Assembly: GCA_903824665.1 (NCBI GenBank)
Contig: CAIJXT010000009.1
Location: 1 to 64,000 of the forward strand
DNA length: 64,000 nucleotides
From: an uncultured Bacteroidota bacterium
Lineage (GTDB): Bacteria > Bacteroidota > Bacteroidia > Chitinophagales > Chitinophagaceae
Direction: 5' to 3'
Shown here: positions 34,778 to 43,855 of the stretch, in pieces
Position numbering within the stretch: position 1 is the first letter of the stretch
Layout: every line of letters begins with the position of its first letter
Translations under genes and position numbers: made by a program
Notes under the pieces: model-generated
The model's database searches: none
Seen by the model: only the letters and a program-made list of their open reading frames with translations
Told to the model about the DNA's origin: nothing

Positions 34778-37700
34778 CTCAGCAGTGTAATATTTCCTTT
34801 CAATAGCCTGGCTGTCCCGTCTATAAATGTCGCATTGAGTACATATCCGTATGCCTCTACCGGCTGTGGCTGACCATTAAATGTGCCATCCCAGCCCACA
34901 TCCTGTGTGGATGTTTCAAATATCAGCTGTCCCCACCGGTTATATATCTTCAGGTTCATTGTTTTGATAGCCGCGCCGCGCACATACAATATATCGTTCT
35001 GTCCGTCACCATTCGGGCTAAACCCTGTAGGCAAACCAATCAGTGGTACCACTTCCGATGGTACAGTCTTGCAGGCTATTGCCGGGCAATTACTGCTATT
35101 AAACGCCGTCAGGCATACCTTGTAGTTACCTGTCTTATTGTACTGATGTACCGGATCCACCTCTGTACTATGCGTATCATCGCCGAAATCCCAATCATAC
35201 CGCGTCGCATTGTACGACAGATTCTTGAATTTCGTTGGAATATTGGCCTCCGGCTTCACTGGTATGAAGCTGAAATTCGCTATCGGCGTGGGCAATACCG
35301 TGATCACATTCTTTATCGAGTCTGCAAGGTTGCATGCACCGGCGTTCTGCGCCACCATCGTTATTGTAAACGTTCCTACCGTAGCATAGGTATGTCCCGG
35401 CAATGGTTCGGTACTGGTTGTAGTATCACCAAATGTCCACCAGATACTCGTTGCATTGTTAGAGCCACCGGTAGGTATTATTGTCTGCCCCAGACATATC
35501 GAATCCGGAATATCAAAGTTTGCCGATACCAGCAATCCATAAATACGAATCTGCTTTTGCACTGTATCCGGTGTTTTACAAGCATCCGGATGCGACATGA
35601 TCAGCATCACTGTGTACGTTCCACTATCCGGATAGTTATGCGGCGGCGGCGTTACACCTGTATACGATGTCCCATCTCCAAACCACCAGGTGTAGGTAGG
35701 CGCACCACCGGTAGTGATATTGGTGGTCGATGTATTGGTGAACGAAGCAATATACGGTCCGCAGCTGTCTGTTACTTTTGGTATAAAGTCGGGATTGATC
35801 TTGTTGGTATCTACAGATATCACCAGGTAAGCAGTGTCATCTGTTTTAAAGCAGGCATTTGCGTTGGTAGAGGTAAGTGTGACCGTATACGTACCACCTG
35901 CAGTAAACACATGCGTAGGCGCAAAGCTCGTCACCGGTGCACTGCCATCGCCAAAATTCCATACAAACGAAAGTCCGTTAGTGGTGGTATTGAAGAAATT
36001 CACTGTCAGTGGTGCACATCCGCTGGTACTTGGGCCTGCAGTTATGTTGCACTCTACCGGTCCAATGTTAAATGCGATTTTCAGCCCTGCCTGATTACAG
36101 TTCGGACTCGGCATCGTCGTAGCCCACGCTCCCGGCGTCGTCGGGAATGGTGGTCCGCCACCTGCACCACCGCAGTTAGAGCATATCCCCTGATACACAA
36201 TGCCTTTCTTGTCAAACCGGCTCGTTCCGCCATCCACGTGTTCCCCCAATCCGCCTACACCCACACGGCCATAAAAAGTAGCATACCGTAGCGAGGTCAT
36301 TGCAGGCCCCAGCACGATAAAGTAAAAATCAAAACCATCAGTTGTGGAAAGAATGGCGTCAGACGTTACCGGCATACCCGTTGTGGTGCCCGTATGCGCC
36401 AGACTGGCCACACCCATTATATTACCTCCCCAGCCCGATACATATACGTTCTCGCAGGTATCCACCAGAAATGCCACCGGCGATATATTGGTCTTTGTCG
36501 GATCGCCCGAGCCATATACTGTCGATATCAGATTGTTTGTAAGGTTACTGTCCATCTTCATAATGAACTGGGTAGAGTTCGGATTGGTATATACGCCCGT
36601 TGTTACAGGAAACGTGCCACCCATCGATTGCCCCATGCAATACACATTACCGCTGTAGTCCACCTGCAATCCATACACCTGGTCAAAGTTGGCAGTACCC
36701 ACAAAGGTACCGCGCTGCAGATTGTAGGGCGCACTGTTCTTGAATTTCAATATATACCCATCTGCCGAATCGCCCATATACGTAGGCTGCCATCCACCAG
36801 CTGGCACCGGGAAGTTGTTACTGCTGGTACCACCTGCCACATATACCGATGTCTGAGTAGGGTTGAATGCCAGTACATATCCCGCATCATCGCCCACACC
36901 ATCCAGATACGTACTCCACATCAGTGTAGACATCGAAGGGTTAAACTTGAACACAACACCCGCCTGCAATCCGGTGATCGTACTGGCTATAGCCGTGGGT
37001 GTTACCGGAAAGTTGGCCGATTCCGTACAGCCTGCAACATAGATATTGCCCAGATTATCCACCTGCACCTCACTGCGTGCATCATCACCATAGTTGTATT
37101 TCAGGTGCCCGTAACCATATTCTGTCGAGTCAAAGTTCACACCATCATGCCCTGCACCGCCTATAAAAGTTGACGCTACAAGCCCCGATCCACCGGGATT
37201 GAGCTTGGTCACTATGATATCAGATCCGCCATTCTTTACAGTCTGGTAGGCACCGGCAGTTACCGGATAGTTAGGCGACAACGTTCTTCCGGCAATGATA
37301 AGGTTTCCTGCTGCATCCACGATCATACTATGCGGACGCTCATTATTTTCACCACCTATATAGGTAGCATATACACGCGAAGACCCGTCTGGGCTCAGCT
37401 TCATGATCGCAATATCAGAACCGAACTGAATACCCGAGTTACCCTGTCCGCCGCCCCACGTTGTCTGGTAGGCTCCCGTGCTTACCGGGAAAGTACCACC
37501 ACCGGCTATCGCCAGACAGTTCACTATACCACCCATGTAGAAATTCCCTGCATTATCGTAAGTAGCCGTAAAACCCCAATTGTCAGCCGTCGATCCTGTA
37601 AAGGATGCCCAATAGGTCACCGGATCTATGATCAGCATTTTAGAATGATCATAGCCATCAGGCATGTCAAAGGTGATGGTATTATTTTCCAGGCGATAGT

Positions 37701-38343
37701 TACATGCCACCTCTACTTTGTTATCGTTGATGTACTGATACACATAAGGCTTCATTTCCGTTACCTTGCCCACAGAGGTACTGATCACCAGATTACCCTT
37801 GCTGTTCACCTCCATCTTGTCCTGACCTTCAAACTTCAACCGCACGGTGTTAGCGTCTGCTCCGGGCTTCACAAAAAATTCATACACCAGTGCACTTCCT
37901 TCACTGGTCACATGCATATCTATCCCTTTGTAAACATCATTATACTCCAGGCCCAGATACGGGTGTATACCACCCTTCCAGCGCTTGGGGTCATTGCCTA
38001 TAAAATAGTTGTAGTAATTCGACTGCTGCTTTACTCCCTTTATCAGCGCATCACCTGCACCTACAATGGTCATTTTGTACACATGAAACTTCAGTACCGG
38101 CTTTTCGGTCAGCAATCCGTGATGAAATGAATCTACGCGCTCAGTATTGGTAGCATCGCTCAGTATATACCTGAACCCATCATTTTCCAGATACATTTCC
38201 CCTGCAATCGTCTTTGCTTTATACCTGACCCAGTCGCCCCATTGGCCTTTGTTTTCTATAAATTCAGTAGGCGGCGTCTGTGCATACGCGGTAGGGGCTA
38301 TACAGGATAGTAAGCAATATAATAGTATATAGTGCCTTTTCAT
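34774..38343 (-). CDS. Large surface protein: DUF7948, SBBP repeats, PKD domains, T9SS type B tail
   Basis: This 1189-aa secreted protein has a signal peptide (to ~21). An N-terminal DUF7948-like domain (PPTEFIENKGQWGDWVRYKAK) is followed by several SBBP-type beta-propeller repeats between about 250 and 720 (FYMGGIVNC, NLIIAGRT, NIYVAGCT, VYVAGGTSS, NVYVSGWGG). Four PKD-like domains at about 750-1080 carry WNFGDGS, WWFGDGT, WWTFGDTT and WDFGDDT. The type B sorting domain begins at about 1100 (GLPTGFSPNGDGQNDIL, NRWGQLIF, GWDG). Such proteins are adhesins or gliding-type surface proteins. The stop codon overlaps the start of the PorP/SprF gene, indicating a coupled two-gene unit. Confidence 0.88.
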   Translation of the reverse strand: MKRHYILLYCLLSCIAPTAYAQTPPTEFIENKGQWGDWVRYKAKTIAGEMYLENDGFRYILSDATNTERVDSFHHGLLTEKPVLKFHVYKMTIVGAGDALIKGVKQQSNYYNYFIGNDPKRWKGGIHPYLGLEYNDVYKGIDMHVTSEGSALVYEFFVKPGADANTVRLKFEGQDKMEVNSKGNLVISTSVGKVTEMKPYVYQYINDNKVEVACNYRLENNTITFDMPDGYDHSKMLIIDPVTYWASFTGSTADNWGFTATYDNAGNFYMGGIVNCLAIAGGGTFPVSTGAYQTTWGGGQGNSGIQFGSDIAIMKLSPDGSSRVYATYIGGENNERPHSMIVDAAGNLIIAGRTLSPNYPVTAGAYQTVKNGGSDIIVTKLNPGGSGLVASTFIGGAGHDGVNFDSTEYGYGHLKYNYGDDARSEVQVDNLGNIYVAGCTESANFPVTPTAIASTITGLQAGVVFKFNPSMSTLMWSTYLDGVGDDAGYVLAFNPTQTSVYVAGGTSSNNFPVPAGGWQPTYMGDSADGYILKFKNSAPYNLQRGTFVGTANFDQVYGLQVDYSGNVYCMGQSMGGTFPVTTGVYTNPNSTQFIMKMDSNLTNNLISTVYGSGDPTKTNISPVAFLVDTCENVYVSGWGGNIMGVASLAHTGTTTGMPVTSDAILSTTDGFDFYFIVLGPAMTSLRYATFYGRVGVGGLGEHVDGGTSRFDKKGIVYQGICSNCGGAGGGPPFPTTPGAWATTMPSPNCNQAGLKIAFNIGPVECNITAGPSTSGCAPLTVNFFNTTTNGLSFVWNFGDGSAPVTSFAPTHVFTAGGTYTVTLTSTNANACFKTDDTAYLVISVDTNKINPDFIPKVTDSCGPYIASFTNTSTTNITTGGAPTYTWWFGDGTSYTGVTPPPHNYPDSGTYTVMLIMSHPDACKTPDTVQKQIRIYGLLVSANFDIPDSICLGQTIIPTGGSNNATSIWWTFGDTTTSTEPLPGHTYATVGTFTITMVAQNAGACNLADSIKNVITVLPTPIANFSFIPVKPEANIPTKFKNLSYNATRYDWDFGDDTHSTEVDPVHQYNKTGNYKVCLTAFNSSNCPAIACKTVPSEVVPLIGLPTGFSPNGDGQNDILYVRGAAIKTMNLKIYNRWGQLIFETSTQDVGWDGTFNGQPQPVEAYGYVLNATFIDGTARLLKGNITLLR

Positions 38344-38530
38344 TAAGATATTTTATAATTCAGATAGTAAATTTAACCTTTTTCTTATAAAAGACAGTAA
38401 ATTAACGAAATTAGTGGGCTATTTTCTAAAATATTTTCCCACACAACACCTAAAATACAAATATGTTTCAACTGACTGTTAAATATCAGCCTGTTACGGC
38501 ACTTTGCCGGAAAATCCATAACCTTGCTGT

Positions 38531-39292
38531 ATGAAACATCTGCTCACTTTTCTGGTCGTTTATTTGCTTTCCGTTTCATCAGTGGTATGCCAAACCACTG
38601 GGGGCATTGGTGCGGTCTTGTTGCTTGATACTGCAAAGGACGGCACCACCATGCCCCGCATCAAAAACACCGTCCCCAACAGCCCGGCAGCCGCCCAAAA
38701 CCTGCCCGAGGGGTCCTACATCATTGAGGTAAATGAGCTGAAATGCAGCAACAAAAGCCTCGAAGAGGTCGTCGCCGTCATTCGTGGTCAGGTGGGCACG
38801 TCAGTCAAGATCACCCTCGCCGACAACCCCCAGGGCAAAAAATCCCAAACATACGAACTGGTCAGGGCTGCCATACAAACCGGTACACCTCCCGCCGACC
38901 CTGTTGATGCGTTCATTGGCTGGTGCGAACTCGAAACGAAACGAATAAAACGACAAGGACACGCCATCGTCAAAACCTTCACCTCAGACTGTGGCAGCTT
39001 TTTCTTCAGCTTCGAGGGCGATAACAGCCTGCATCATGTGCGCCTGATATCGCTGGAGGCAAAAACAACTGGCACCGGCAAGATCGCTGCATCACTGTAT
39101 GATACCAACAACGAACCTGGCGCGGTAAAAATGAGCCTGACCGGCACTCGCGACGATGGCAACAATACCATCACAACATTGGACGGCACCATTACTTTGA
39201 AAAACAACAGCGTAGGCGTGGTCAGCACCAACACCGACGCCATGCCCAATGGGGCAGTGTGCAAAAAAATGTACATCGTGGTATACAAATAA
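38531..39292 (+). CDS. Exported PDZ-domain protein
   Basis: This 253-aa protein has a signal peptide (MKHLLTFLVVYLL…VVCQ). One PDZ domain spans about 24-110 (GGIGAVLLL … VPNSPAAAQNLPEGSYIIEVNELKCSNKSLEEVVAVIRGQVGTSVKI). The unrecognised C-terminal part is beta-rich (~125-253, GNNTITTLDGTITLKNNS). No protease triad is visible, so it is not a DegP-type protease. A near-match -7 element (TAACCTTG, 38519-38526) lies only a few bases before the ATG, suggesting a leaderless mRNA. Confidence 0.7.
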   Translation: MKHLLTFLVVYLLSVSSVVCQTTGGIGAVLLLDTAKDGTTMPRIKNTVPNSPAAAQNLPEGSYIIEVNELKCSNKSLEEVVAVIRGQVGTSVKITLADNPQGKKSQTYELVRAAIQTGTPPADPVDAFIGWCELETKRIKRQGHAIVKTFTSDCGSFFFSFEGDNSLHHVRLISLEAKTTGTGKIAASLYDTNNEPGAVKMSLTGTRDDGNNTITTLDGTITLKNNSVGVVSTNTDAMPNGAVCKKMYIVVYK

Positions 39293-39378
39293 CCAATAAC
39301 CATCCACCGCACTGCACTCGCACTACAGGTACTACTCACCAAAAAATTACTACTTTAGCCCCGAAATAAACTGATAGA

Positions 39379-40125
39379 ATGAAACTGCTTGAAAACAAAA
39401 CAGCACTCATTACAGGTGCAAGCCGTGGTATCGGCGAGGCTATAGCCGTCAAATTTGCAGAACAGGGTGCCAACATCGCATTCACCTACCTCTCCTCCGA
39501 GGAGCGTGCCAAAGCACTCGAAGAGCGCCTCAGCGCCATGGGTGTCAGGGCAAAAGGCTACAAAAGCGATGCCGGCGACTACAAAGCCGCCGAAACACTC
39601 GCAGCCGATGTGATCAAAGACTTTGGCACTATTGATATCTGTGTAAACAACGCGGGCATCAGCAAAGACAATCTGCTGCTGCGCCTCACACCAGAGCAGT
39701 GGGACGACGTCATGCAGGCCAACCTGAAGAGCATTTACAACCTCACCAAACAAGTCATAAAACCTATGATGAAAGCCCGTGCCGGCAGCATCATCAACCT
39801 CAGTTCCATTGTTGGTGTCAAGGGCAATGGCGGACAGAGCGCATATGCAGCCAGCAAAGCAGGCATCATCGGTTTCACCAAGAGTATAGCACAGGAGATC
39901 GGCAGCCGCAACATTCGCTGCAATGCCATAGCACCCGGCTTTATCGAGACCGATATGACCCACTATCTAAAAGATGGTGGTGCCGAAAAATGGTTTGAAA
40001 AAATTCCGCTGGGCCGCTTTGGCAAGCCCGAGGAAGTAGCCGATGCGGCCCTCTTCCTCGCCTGCGACATGAGCCGGTACGTTACCGGCCAGGTCCTCAG
40101 CGTTTGTGGTGGCATGAGCATGTAA
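39379..40125 (+). CDS. fabG: 3-oxoacyl-ACP reductase
   Basis: FabG reduces 3-oxoacyl-ACP with NADPH in fatty-acid elongation. The 248-aa SDR has the cofactor motif GASRGIG at 13-19, NNAG at 90-93, and the catalytic Ser143/Tyr156/Lys160 set (LSSIVG … YAASK) with the same 13-residue Ser-Tyr spacing as FabG of E. coli. The C-terminal GQVLSVCGGMSM is a FabG hallmark (GxxLxVDGG region, with Cys in place of the usual Asp). It stands apart from the rest of the fab genes. It is followed by a bidirectional terminator shared with hflX. Confidence 0.92.
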   Translation: MKLLENKTALITGASRGIGEAIAVKFAEQGANIAFTYLSSEERAKALEERLSAMGVRAKGYKSDAGDYKAAETLAADVIKDFGTIDICVNNAGISKDNLLLRLTPEQWDDVMQANLKSIYNLTKQVIKPMMKARAGSIINLSSIVGVKGNGGQSAYAASKAGIIGFTKSIAQEIGSRNIRCNAIAPGFIETDMTHYLKDGGAEKWFEKIPLGRFGKPEEVADAALFLACDMSRYVTGQVLSVCGGMSM

Positions 40126-40154
40126 GCACAAGCTTCAGAGGCATATAATTGAAC

Positions 40155-40192
40155 GCGGCAGCCCCGGTCACAACCTTGGCTGCCGCTTTTTT
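40155..40192. terminator. Bidirectional terminator between fabG and hflX
   Basis: GCGGCAGCC (40155-40163) and GGCTGCCGC (40178-40186) form a perfect 9-bp stem. TTTTTT follows on the plus strand, ending fabG. The stem lies just beyond the hflX stop on the minus strand, where no T-run follows. Confidence 0.85.
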
Positions 40193-40193
40193 A

Positions 40194-41381
40194 TCAGTAG
40201 AATTTTGTCAGATACGGATACCGCTCTTCATACAGCTTCTTCACCCTGCTCAGTATCGTGTTACGCAGCCCATCTATGTTTCTCCGCTCTGTGGCAGATA
40301 CAAATATGGCCGAATTGTTTGTCAGTGTTTGCCAGCGGCTCTCCAGCTGGGTCAGCATATCATTCTTCACCTCATCGTCTAGCCACGGGTCAAAGACCGT
40401 CTGCTCGTACAGGTCCATTTTATTGAACACCACCATCGTAGGCTTGTCAAATGCCCCTATCTCCTGCAGCGTTTTGTTCACCACACCCATCTGGTCTTCA
40501 TAGCCGGGGTGCGATATATCCACGACATGCAGCAGGCAGTCGGCCTCGCGCACCTCATCCAGCGTGCTCTTGAAGCTTTCTACCAGGTGGTGGGGCAGCT
40601 TGCGAATAAATCCTACCGTGTCGCTCAGCAGAAACGGCGTCTGCTCATACACAACCTTGCGTGTGGTCGTGTCCAGCGTGGCAAACAGCTTATTTTCTGC
40701 AAACACCTCAGCCTTGCTCAGCGTATTCATCAGCGTGCTCTTGCCTACATTGGTATACCCTACAAATGCGAGGCGTATGTACTCACCACGCTCTTTACGT
40801 TGGGTTACTGCTTGCCTGTCTATCTCTCCCAGCCGTTTGCGCAGCAGCGATATTTTGTCTTTTACAAGCCTGCGGTCCGTCTCTATTTCAGTTTCACCCG
40901 GGCCACGACTGCCTATGCCTCCGCCCTGCCGCTCCAGGTGTTTCCACATCCCTTTCAGCCGGGGCAGCAGGTACTGGTACTGTGCCAGTTCCACCTGCAC
41001 CTTGGCCTGCGCCGTTTTGGCCCTGCTCGCAAAAATATCCAGTATCAGGTCGCTGCGGTCTATCGTCTTTATGCCAGTGGCATCGGTTATATTGCCTATC
41101 TGCGACCCCGTCAGTTCATCATCAAAAATGATCAGTTTAACCCCCTTGGCTATCGCATATTCCTTTATCTCTTCCAGCTTTCCCTTACCCACAAACGTCT
41201 TGCTATCGGGCTTGGGCAGCTTCTGTATAAACGTCTTTACCGTTACCGCGCCGGCAGTCTCTGCCAGAAACGCCAGTTCGTTTAGGTATTCTTTTGTCAG
41301 CGTCTCCGTTTGTTCCTTGTACACAAGGCCCACCAGTATCGCTTTTTCTTCCTGTTGTATTTTATTATTCTTATCGAGCAC
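40194..41381 (-). CDS. hflX: GTPase HflX
   Basis: HflX is a ribosome-associated GTPase that splits stalled or stressed ribosomes. The 395-aa protein has the glycine-rich GKGKLEEI N-terminal domain, the long helical linker with GGGIGSRGPGETEIE, and the G domain with GYTNVGKS at 208-215, DTVGF and NKMD. The start is GTG at 41381: the next upstream in-frame codon set ends at a stop (41393-41391) without any ATG. A three-tier hairpin lies 55-95 nt upstream. Confidence 0.93.
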   Translation of the reverse strand: MLDKNNKIQQEEKAILVGLVYKEQTETLTKEYLNELAFLAETAGAVTVKTFIQKLPKPDSKTFVGKGKLEEIKEYAIAKGVKLIIFDDELTGSQIGNITDATGIKTIDRSDLILDIFASRAKTAQAKVQVELAQYQYLLPRLKGMWKHLERQGGGIGSRGPGETEIETDRRLVKDKISLLRKRLGEIDRQAVTQRKERGEYIRLAFVGYTNVGKSTLMNTLSKAEVFAENKLFATLDTTTRKVVYEQTPFLLSDTVGFIRKLPHHLVESFKSTLDEVREADCLLHVVDISHPGYEDQMGVVNKTLQEIGAFDKPTMVVFNKMDLYEQTVFDPWLDDEVKNDMLTQLESRWQTLTNNSAIFVSATERRNIDGLRNTILSRVKKLYEERYPYLTKFY

Positions 41382-41435
41382 AGTATAGTTTCAATGGTAT
41401 TAGTGAAGCAATAAAAGTATGCATTTTTTCACCAC

Positions 41436-41476
41436 CACTGGCAAACAGCCACTTTTAGTGCGCTTGCCGAACAGTG
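41436..41476. other. Nested hairpin upstream of hflX
   Basis: CACT(G) at 41436-41440 pairs with CAGTG at 41472-41476. GGCAA (41440-41444) pairs with TTGCC (41464-41468), and CACT (41450-41453) with AGTG (41457-41460). The three helices are coaxial with short bulges. It has no T-tract, so it is not an obvious terminator. The stretch 41480-41625 otherwise shows an imperfect TTGGCAC/GTGCCAA repeat near 41523-41545 and no gene. Confidence 0.3.
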
Positions 41477-41627
41477 AAACATCCCGCGCAACACGAAGAA
41501 TTCATCATCTCGAAAGCGGCAACTTGGCACGATATTTGTGCCAAAAATAGCCCGACGTTAACCGGTCCCCACCCGCCCCTGCAAACCAAACCCGGGATCA
41601 ACCGCACGGCACGCGGCAACTGCGCAA

Positions 41628-41782
41628 AGTGGGAAGCAACTGCGCAATTTTTGCGCAAAAATCAAAACCACATTTTCACACAAAACACTAAATATCAACA
41701 ACTTATAAAACCAAAACCTTTACACAAAAAAAATTGCGCACAAGTGCGCAAAATAACAAAACCAACGCTACCACCGCCACCT
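41628..41782. repeat. Dispersed intergenic repeat, copy B
   Basis: Second copy of the element at 149-332. AGTGGGAAGCAACTGCGCAA opens it (41628), TTTTTGCGCAAAAA follows, then an A/C-rich centre, eight A, TTGCGCAC, GTGCGCAAAA (41744 onward), and a CCACCGCCAC end that runs into the dapD stop. Order and spacing match copy A to within one base over the 115-nt interval, while the centre has diverged. In this copy the GCGCA motifs form the dapD terminator. Confidence 0.65.
41726..41751 (-). terminator. Rho-independent terminator of dapD (inside repeat B)
   Basis: On the minus strand TTGCGCAC (41751-41744) pairs with GTGCGCAA (41741-41734) around a 2-nt loop, followed by eight T. In copy A the corresponding hairpin is degraded (…TGTAA), and the metalloprotease gene uses another hairpin. 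Confidence 0.7.
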
Positions 41783-42599
41783 ACACCGACACATTAAACT
41801 CCCGCAATGCATCATTCAGGCTCGTTTTCAGATCAGTCGATGGTTTCCGTTGCCCTATGATCAGCGCACAGTTTACATGATATTCACCAGCCGGAAATTT
41901 TTTGGCATAGCTGCCCGGTATCACCACACTGCGTGCAGGCACCCTGCCCTTATATTCTACCGGCTCCGCGCCACTTACATCTATTATCTTGGTCGACTGT
42001 GTCAGCACAACATTGGCACCCAGCACCGCCTCATCTTCTACAACCACACCCTCTACCACTATGCACCGCGACCCTATGAAACACCCATCCCCTATAATCA
42101 CTGGCGAGGCCTGCAGCGGCTCCAGCACACCACCTATGCCCACACCGCCACTCAGGTGCACCCCCTTACCTATCTGTGCGCAAGAGCCCACCGTAGCCCA
42201 GGTATCCACCATCGTACCCTCATCTACATACGCACCTATATTCACATACGAGGGCATCAGCACTACATTGCGCCCTATAAAGGCGCCATACCTTGCTACC
42301 GCATGTGGCACAGCGCGCACACCCAGAGCAGCATAGCCCTTCTTCAGCTCCATCTTGTCATAAAACTCAAATGGTGCCAGCTCCCACGTCTGCATCTGCT
42401 GTATCCCGAAGTACATCAGAATGGCTTTTTTCACCCATTCGTTCACTACCCAGCCGCCATAAGCAGGTGCAGCCACACGCAGCCTGCCCTTATCTACCTC
42501 TTCTATCACTGCTCGTATCGTATCACTGTAAGTGGCGTCTTTAAGCAGTTCCCTGTTCAGATAGGCGGCTTCCACAGCCTGTTGCCATTGTTGTTGCAT
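41781..42599 (-). CDS. dapD: Tetrahydrodipicolinate N-succinyltransferase
   Basis: DapD transfers succinyl from succinyl-CoA to tetrahydrodipicolinate in lysine/meso-diaminopimelate synthesis. The 272-aa protein has an N-terminal helical domain and left-handed beta-helix hexapeptide repeats (RNVVLMPSYVNIGAYVDEGTMVDTWATVGSCAQIGKGVHLSGGVGIGG). The family landmark LEPLQASPVIIGDGCFIGSRC follows. The C-terminal SLNDALREFNVSV is DapD-like. It is the last gene before a terminator in the dispersed repeat. It lies 60 nt after the acyltransferase gene on the same strand. Confidence 0.95.
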   Translation of the reverse strand: MQQQWQQAVEAAYLNRELLKDATYSDTIRAVIEEVDKGRLRVAAPAYGGWVVNEWVKKAILMYFGIQQMQTWELAPFEFYDKMELKKGYAALGVRAVPHAVARYGAFIGRNVVLMPSYVNIGAYVDEGTMVDTWATVGSCAQIGKGVHLSGGVGIGGVLEPLQASPVIIGDGCFIGSRCIVVEGVVVEDEAVLGANVVLTQSTKIIDVSGAEPVEYKGRVPARSVVIPGSYAKKFPAGEYHVNCALIIGQRKPSTDLKTSLNDALREFNVSV

Positions 42600-42659
42600 A
42601 GTATTGAGTTGTATATATCGAAGTGTAGTGAGTGAATTATTATGAAGGCATCAGGTACA

Positions 42660-43796
42660 TTATCCTTTTCGAAGCTTGCTTACCTGCCATGGCCATATCA
42701 TCTTGTCCGTCACCAGCCCCCGGGCAAAATGCCGCTCTACCAGCTGAAACAGCGCCATAGAAGCCAGAAACGCCAGTGGTATTCCCACTCCCCTCGTCAG
42801 CAAGGCATACACCAGTCCGCGATGGGGTGTAAAATAGGCAGCCAGGTTGTCCGAAAGGTAAAACACCGACAGATGCACCAGAAACAGCGAATAAGACCGC
42901 TCCCCCACCCACAGAAACAGTGGCTTGGACAGAAAGGCCTTCACCTTGTCGCTGTGAAACACAAGTATCAGCACACCACCATAAAACAGTCCGTAACCGG
43001 AATGCATAATAGGAAGATAGAAACCATGAAGGAAAAACAAAATAGCGCCAAACACCATAAACACATAGGCATGTTGCTTATTAAAGTCGCGCGCGGCCAG
43101 CAACATCCCCATCAGGAAACAGATAGGATAATCGATGATCCTGCCAATATTGAGTACTATATGTTCAAACGAATAGACCATTGGAAAATAGCGGTCGAAG
43201 AAAAACTGCATCGCCAGATTCCCGATCATCGTACCAACGATCAGCAGAAACAACCCCTTATTATCCAGTTTAGACCGCGATGGAAAAATGAAAATAAGCA
43301 ACGGCACCAGTATATAGAAGAAGGCCTCTACCTGCACACTCCACCATGCCAGATTAAAGTACACCCCGTCCAGATTCAGCAGATAAGCCTCACGCAGCGT
43401 CTCCTTCACCGAGAAGTACACATGAATACCCTTTTCATTATACCATGTAGGATAATTATTCAGAAACCAGATGACTGCCGCTCCGAATATAAGTGCCACA
43501 AAATAGGTAGGATAGATACGTATAAAACGCTTCTTAAAATACGTAAGCGACGAGAAAGCCCTTTCGCCACGCAGATAGGGGCGCAGCAACACCAGACCGC
43601 TGATCACAAAAAACAGGTTCACCCCCGATCCGGTCAGGTTCCAGAGAAAGTCGCCCAGATACGGCAAACCATGCGCCCCGAGAAACCGGGCCACATTGGC
43701 AGATACCGAATGGTGCAGCACAATCATGAAAGATGCAATAGCCCTGAAACCATCTATGTAATGAAACCGGATTTGCTTTTCGGCTGGTACGCTCAT
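42660..43796 (-). CDS. Acyltransferase 3 family membrane protein (OafA-like)
   Basis: This 378-aa inner-membrane O-acyltransferase has about ten helices. The N-terminal HYIDGFRAIASFMIVLHHS contains the RAI-x-FMIVLHH motif with the conserved His pair needed for acyl transfer in this family. A loop around FFVISGLVLLRPYLRG matches the FxxSGFLI-type region. Typical roles are O-acetylation of LPS, capsule or other glycans. It is encoded together with the DegT and PglD-like genes, so it may decorate the sugar those enzymes make. Confidence 0.85.
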   Translation of the reverse strand: MSVPAEKQIRFHYIDGFRAIASFMIVLHHSVSANVARFLGAHGLPYLGDFLWNLTGSGVNLFFVISGLVLLRPYLRGERAFSSLTYFKKRFIRIYPTYFVALIFGAAVIWFLNNYPTWYNEKGIHVYFSVKETLREAYLLNLDGVYFNLAWWSVQVEAFFYILVPLLIFIFPSRSKLDNKGLFLLIVGTMIGNLAMQFFFDRYFPMVYSFEHIVLNIGRIIDYPICFLMGMLLAARDFNKQHAYVFMVFGAILFFLHGFYLPIMHSGYGLFYGGVLILVFHSDKVKAFLSKPLFLWVGERSYSLFLVHLSVFYLSDNLAAYFTPHRGLVYALLTRGVGIPLAFLASMALFQLVERHFARGLVTDKMIWPWQVSKLRKG

Positions 43797-43855
43797 GAAC
43801 TATTCGTTTATTATGCTGCTGCACGTAAAAACATGCGCAGGTAAAAGTAATATAA

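Noticed and set aside
35146-36291. Open frame of 381 codons on the plus strand
   Set aside because: It is antisense to the PKD-domain region of the 1189-aa surface protein, with very high Arg/Cys content. No family resemblance.
42642-43844. Open frame of 400 codons on the plus strand
   Set aside because: It is antisense to the acyltransferase 3 gene, which has clear membrane helices and the HHS motif. The antisense product is Gln/His-rich without any recognisable fold.
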